Shown here piece after piece: positions 61,660 to 64,000 of a stretch of DNA of 64,000 nucleotides. The position numbers and the translations under genes were made by a program. Source of the DNA: Mycolicibacterium goodii. GTDB lineage: Bacteria; Actinomycetota; Actinomycetes; Mycobacteriales; Mycobacteriaceae. The notes below the pieces were generated by a model. It ran no database searches. It had not been told where the DNA came from and saw nothing but the letters and a program-made list of their open reading frames with translations. The stretch lies in contig NZ_CP012150.1 of NCBI RefSeq assembly GCF_001187505.1, forward strand, positions 2,108,001 through 2,172,000, written 5' to 3'. The first letter of the stretch is position 1. Every line of letters starts with the position of its first letter.

Positions 61660-62583
61660 ATGCTCGACGGCGTCCTCTTCTTCCCCGTCACCCCGTTCAC
61701 CGCGTCGGGTGACGTGGACGTGGACCTGCTCGCCCAGCACGTCGCCAGAGGCGTCGACGCGGGACCCGGTGGAGTTTTCATCGGCTGCGGCACAGGGGAA
61801 TTCCACGCCCTCGAACCCGAAGAGATGCGCGTCGTGGTGCGTACCGCGGTGGAGGCGGCGGGTGGCCGGGTGCCGGTGTACGCCGGGGCGGGCGGACCCG
61901 TCGCCTCGGCCAAGGCGTTCGCCAGGGCCGCCGCCGAGTCGGGCGCCGACGGTCTGCTTCTGCTGCCGCCGTACCTCGTCGAGATGCCGCAGGCCGGCCT
62001 CGTCGGATACACCCGGGCCGTCAGCGAGGTCACCGACCTGCCGCTCGTGGTGTACAACCGCAACAACGCACGGTTCACCGAGGCGTCGGCCGTCGCCGTC
62101 GCCCAGCTACCCAACGTCGTCGGATTCAAAGACGGCACAGGAGATTTCGATCAGGTGGCGCGCATCGTGCGCGCGGTGACCGACGCGCTTGCCCCGGCAG
62201 ACAAACCGTTCCAGTTCTTCAACGGCCTGCCGACCGCGGAGGTCTCGCAGCAGGCCTTCCGCGCCATCGGGGTCACGCTGTACTCCTCGGCCACTTTCGC
62301 CTTCGCGCCCGACATCTCCCTCGCGTTCTACACCGCGCTCGAGACCGGTAACGAACCCTTGATCGCGGCGCTGCTGCGGGAGTTCTTCCACCCGTTGGTG
62401 CGCCTGCGTGACACGGTGCCCGGCTACGCGGTGTCGCTGATCAAGGCCGGTGTCGCACTCGGCGGACTGCCCGCGGGTCCGGTGCGCCCGCCCCTGGTCG
62501 ACGCGGCGCCGGGCGACGTCGACGAACTGCAACGGATCCTCGCCGCAGGCCGCGCGGTGCTCGCCGACGCCCTCGTGCACTAG
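61660..62583 (+). CDS. kdgD: 5-dehydro-4-deoxyglucarate dehydratase
   Basis: A 307-residue DHDPS/NAL-family TIM barrel. LFFPVTPF begins the fold, GVFIGCGTGEFHALEPEE is the substrate loop (GTGE as in KDG dehydratases), VVYNRNN contains the Tyr, and NVVGFKDGTGDFDQ holds the Schiff-base Lys157. It dehydrates and decarboxylates 5-dehydro-4-deoxy-D-glucarate to 2,5-dioxopentanoate plus CO2. TAGGAG lies just upstream of the ATG. Flanked by the enzymes before and after it in the pathway. Confidence 0.88.
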   Translation: MLDGVLFFPVTPFTASGDVDVDLLAQHVARGVDAGPGGVFIGCGTGEFHALEPEEMRVVVRTAVEAAGGRVPVYAGAGGPVASAKAFARAAAESGADGLLLLPPYLVEMPQAGLVGYTRAVSEVTDLPLVVYNRNNARFTEASAVAVAQLPNVVGFKDGTGDFDQVARIVRAVTDALAPADKPFQFFNGLPTAEVSQQAFRAIGVTLYSSATFAFAPDISLAFYTALETGNEPLIAALLREFFHPLVRLRDTVPGYAVSLIKAGVALGGLPAGPVRPPLVDAAPGDVDELQRILAAGRAVLADALVH

Positions 62584-62592
62584 GGAATCGCG

Positions 62593-63864
62593 ATGATCGG
62601 CAACCGGATCCGCATCACCGCAGCCCGCATCACCCCCGTGGCGTTCGCGGACCCGCCACTGCTCAACACCGTCGGGGTGCATCAACCGTACGCGCTGCGG
62701 GCCATCATCCAACTCGACACCGACTCCGGCCTCACGGGTCTGGGGGAGACCTACGCCGACACCGTGCACCTGGAGCGCCTGCGGGCCGCCGCCGATGCCA
62801 TGGTCGGTCAGGATGTGTTCTGCACCAACGCGATCCGGGCCATTGTCTCGGATGCGCTCGGCGGTGACCGCACCGGTGACGGGTCGGGTCTGGCGGGCAT
62901 GATCACCTCCGCCAGCGTCGTCGACCGCGTGTTCTCACCGTTCGAGGTGGCCTGCCTGGACGTGCAGGGCAAGGCGGCCGGCAGGCCGGTGTCGGACCTG
63001 CTCGGCGGTGCGGTGCGCGACGCCGTCCCCTTCAGCGCCTACCTGTTCTACAAGTGGGCCGCGCATCCGGGCGCCGAACCCGACGGCTGGGGCGCCGCGC
63101 TCGATCCCGACGGGATCGTCGCGCAGGCCCGCCGCATCATCGACGAATACGGGTTCAGCGCGATCAAACTCAAGGGCGGCGTGTTCCCGCCCGAGGAGGA
63201 GATGGCGGCCATCGAGGCGCTGCGGGCCGCGTTCCCCGATCATCCGCTGCGCCTGGACCCCAATGCGGCGTGGACACCGCAGACGTCGATCAAGGTGGCC
63301 GCGGGCCTCGACGGCATCCTGGAGTACCTGGAAGACCCCACCCCGGGCCTGGACGGGATGGCCGAGGTGGCCGCGCAGGCACCCATGCCGTTGGCCACCA
63401 ACATGTGTGTGGTGGCATTCGACCAGCTGCCGCAGGCCGTCGCGAAGAAGTCGGTGTCGGTGGTGCTGTCCGACCACCACTACTGGGGTGGGCTGCAGCG
63501 ATCCCGACTGCTGGCAGGCATCTGTGACACGTTCGGGCTGGGATTGTCCATGCACTCGAACTCCCACCTGGGCATCAGCCTGGCCGCGATGGTGCATCTG
63601 GCCGCCGCGACGCCGAACCTGACCTACGCCTGTGACACCCACTGGCCGTGGCGCCACGAGGACGTCGTCGCCGGCGGCGCGCTGAACTTCCGCGACGGGG
63701 CGGTGGCCGTCCCGACGGCACCGGGACTCGGCGTCGAGATCGACGAGGACAACCTGGCCGCGCTGCACGAGCAATATGTGCGCTGCGGAATCCGGGATCG
63801 TGACGACACCGGATACATGCGCAGCATCGATCCCGGGTTCGTGGCGTCCGGGCCCCGTTGGTAG
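62593..63864 (+). CDS. gudD: Glucarate dehydratase (enolase superfamily)
   Basis: 423 residues. The catalytic set of the glucarate dehydratase branch is visible: K192-L-K194 in AIKLKGG, metal ligands Asp in RLDPNAAW, Glu in EYLEDPT and Asn in LATNM, and H321 in MHSNSH. It removes water from D-glucarate (and L-idarate) to give 5-dehydro-4-deoxyglucarate, the substrate of the preceding enzyme. It starts nine bases after the kdgD stop, on the same transcript. Gene order (dehydrogenase, dehydratase/decarboxylase, dehydratase) is the reverse of the pathway. Confidence 0.9.
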   Translation: MIGNRIRITAARITPVAFADPPLLNTVGVHQPYALRAIIQLDTDSGLTGLGETYADTVHLERLRAAADAMVGQDVFCTNAIRAIVSDALGGDRTGDGSGLAGMITSASVVDRVFSPFEVACLDVQGKAAGRPVSDLLGGAVRDAVPFSAYLFYKWAAHPGAEPDGWGAALDPDGIVAQARRIIDEYGFSAIKLKGGVFPPEEEMAAIEALRAAFPDHPLRLDPNAAWTPQTSIKVAAGLDGILEYLEDPTPGLDGMAEVAAQAPMPLATNMCVVAFDQLPQAVAKKSVSVVLSDHHYWGGLQRSRLLAGICDTFGLGLSMHSNSHLGISLAAMVHLAAATPNLTYACDTHWPWRHEDVVAGGALNFRDGAVAVPTAPGLGVEIDEDNLAALHEQYVRCGIRDRDDTGYMRSIDPGFVASGPRW

Positions 63865-64000
63865 ACGAGGTCCGGTAGCCGAGGTCCGGTAGAAGAGGGC
63901 TGGTAGAAGCACCGGCCGCAGCCGCCGCGCGGTTTCGGCTTGCGCCGCAAACCCGTTTGCAGTCAACACGTCCGACTGCCAATCGCCGCAACGTCACGTG
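63865..64000. other. Tail after gudD
   Basis: 136 bases without a supported gene. A short direct repeat, GAGGTCCGGTAG, occurs twice just after the gudD stop (63867-63894 region). No terminator with a T-run is seen. Confidence 0.4.

Overview
The window is chromosomal DNA from a fast-growing mycobacterium, most likely close to Mycolicibacterium smegmatis. The reasons are its high GC, many GTG starts, 4-base ATGA/GTGA gene overlaps, a mycofactocin-type dehydrogenase, a protein almost identical in layout to M. tuberculosis Crp (Rv3676), and a block arranged like Rv3630-Rv3635. No rRNA, tRNA, IS element or CRISPR array was seen.

1-8902 is a plus-strand catabolic cluster: the tail of a CoA-transferase, a luciferase-like monooxygenase, an old-yellow-enzyme/FAD reductase, three SnoaL-fold proteins (one fused to a carboxymuconolactone-decarboxylase domain), a cyclase-family hydrolase, an aldehyde dehydrogenase and a mycofactocin-type SDR. 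A perfect 12-bp hairpin ends it. 9016-26929 is a second, acyl-CoA-based catabolic locus. A divergent fadE/tetR pair precedes a transporter and about 14 mostly overlapping genes: two CoA-transferase/racemase genes, two crotonases, two acyl-CoA dehydrogenases, an SDR, three 3-hydroxyacyl-CoA dehydrogenases, an acyl-CoA synthetase, a quinone reductase and a MaoC dehydratase. There is no thiolase, but one crotonase resembles the ring-opening hydrolase BadI. This suggests a route for an alicyclic acid (inference). A FadR-type regulator at 26129 carries a candidate operator over its own start that recurs in front of the transporter.

26930-34357 holds housekeeping and regulatory genes: amidase, MFS plus GntR, DJ-1/PfpI, a DUF5313-like membrane protein, an OhrR-like MarR, a second-type crp, a PaiB-like protein, a zinc-finger plus PAS-ANTAR pair and a degenerate cyclase-like protein. 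34434-43919 is a visibly lower-GC island on the minus strand. It has one 820-residue EspA/EspE-like (type VII secretion substrate-like) protein surrounded by six related lipoproteins, an alpha/beta-hydrolase relic, a duplicated effector leader and duplicated gene ends. It looks like a polymorphic effector/immunity array and is the most interesting part of the window.

43920-58186 covers the cell envelope: a PE-PPE-domain hydrolase with a repetitive tail, a GT-C-like membrane protein divergent from galE, an amidohydrolase plus TetR pair, and a coupled five-gene minus-strand operon (Pls-type NRPS-like protein, M1 peptidase, flippase-like protein, PpgS-like glycosyltransferase, DUF2304 partner). 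58281-59381 is a TerC gene behind a yybP-ykoY-type (Mn2+) leader. 60029-63864 encodes D-glucarate breakdown: glucarate dehydratase, 5-dehydro-4-deoxyglucarate dehydratase and 2-oxoglutarate semialdehyde dehydrogenase.
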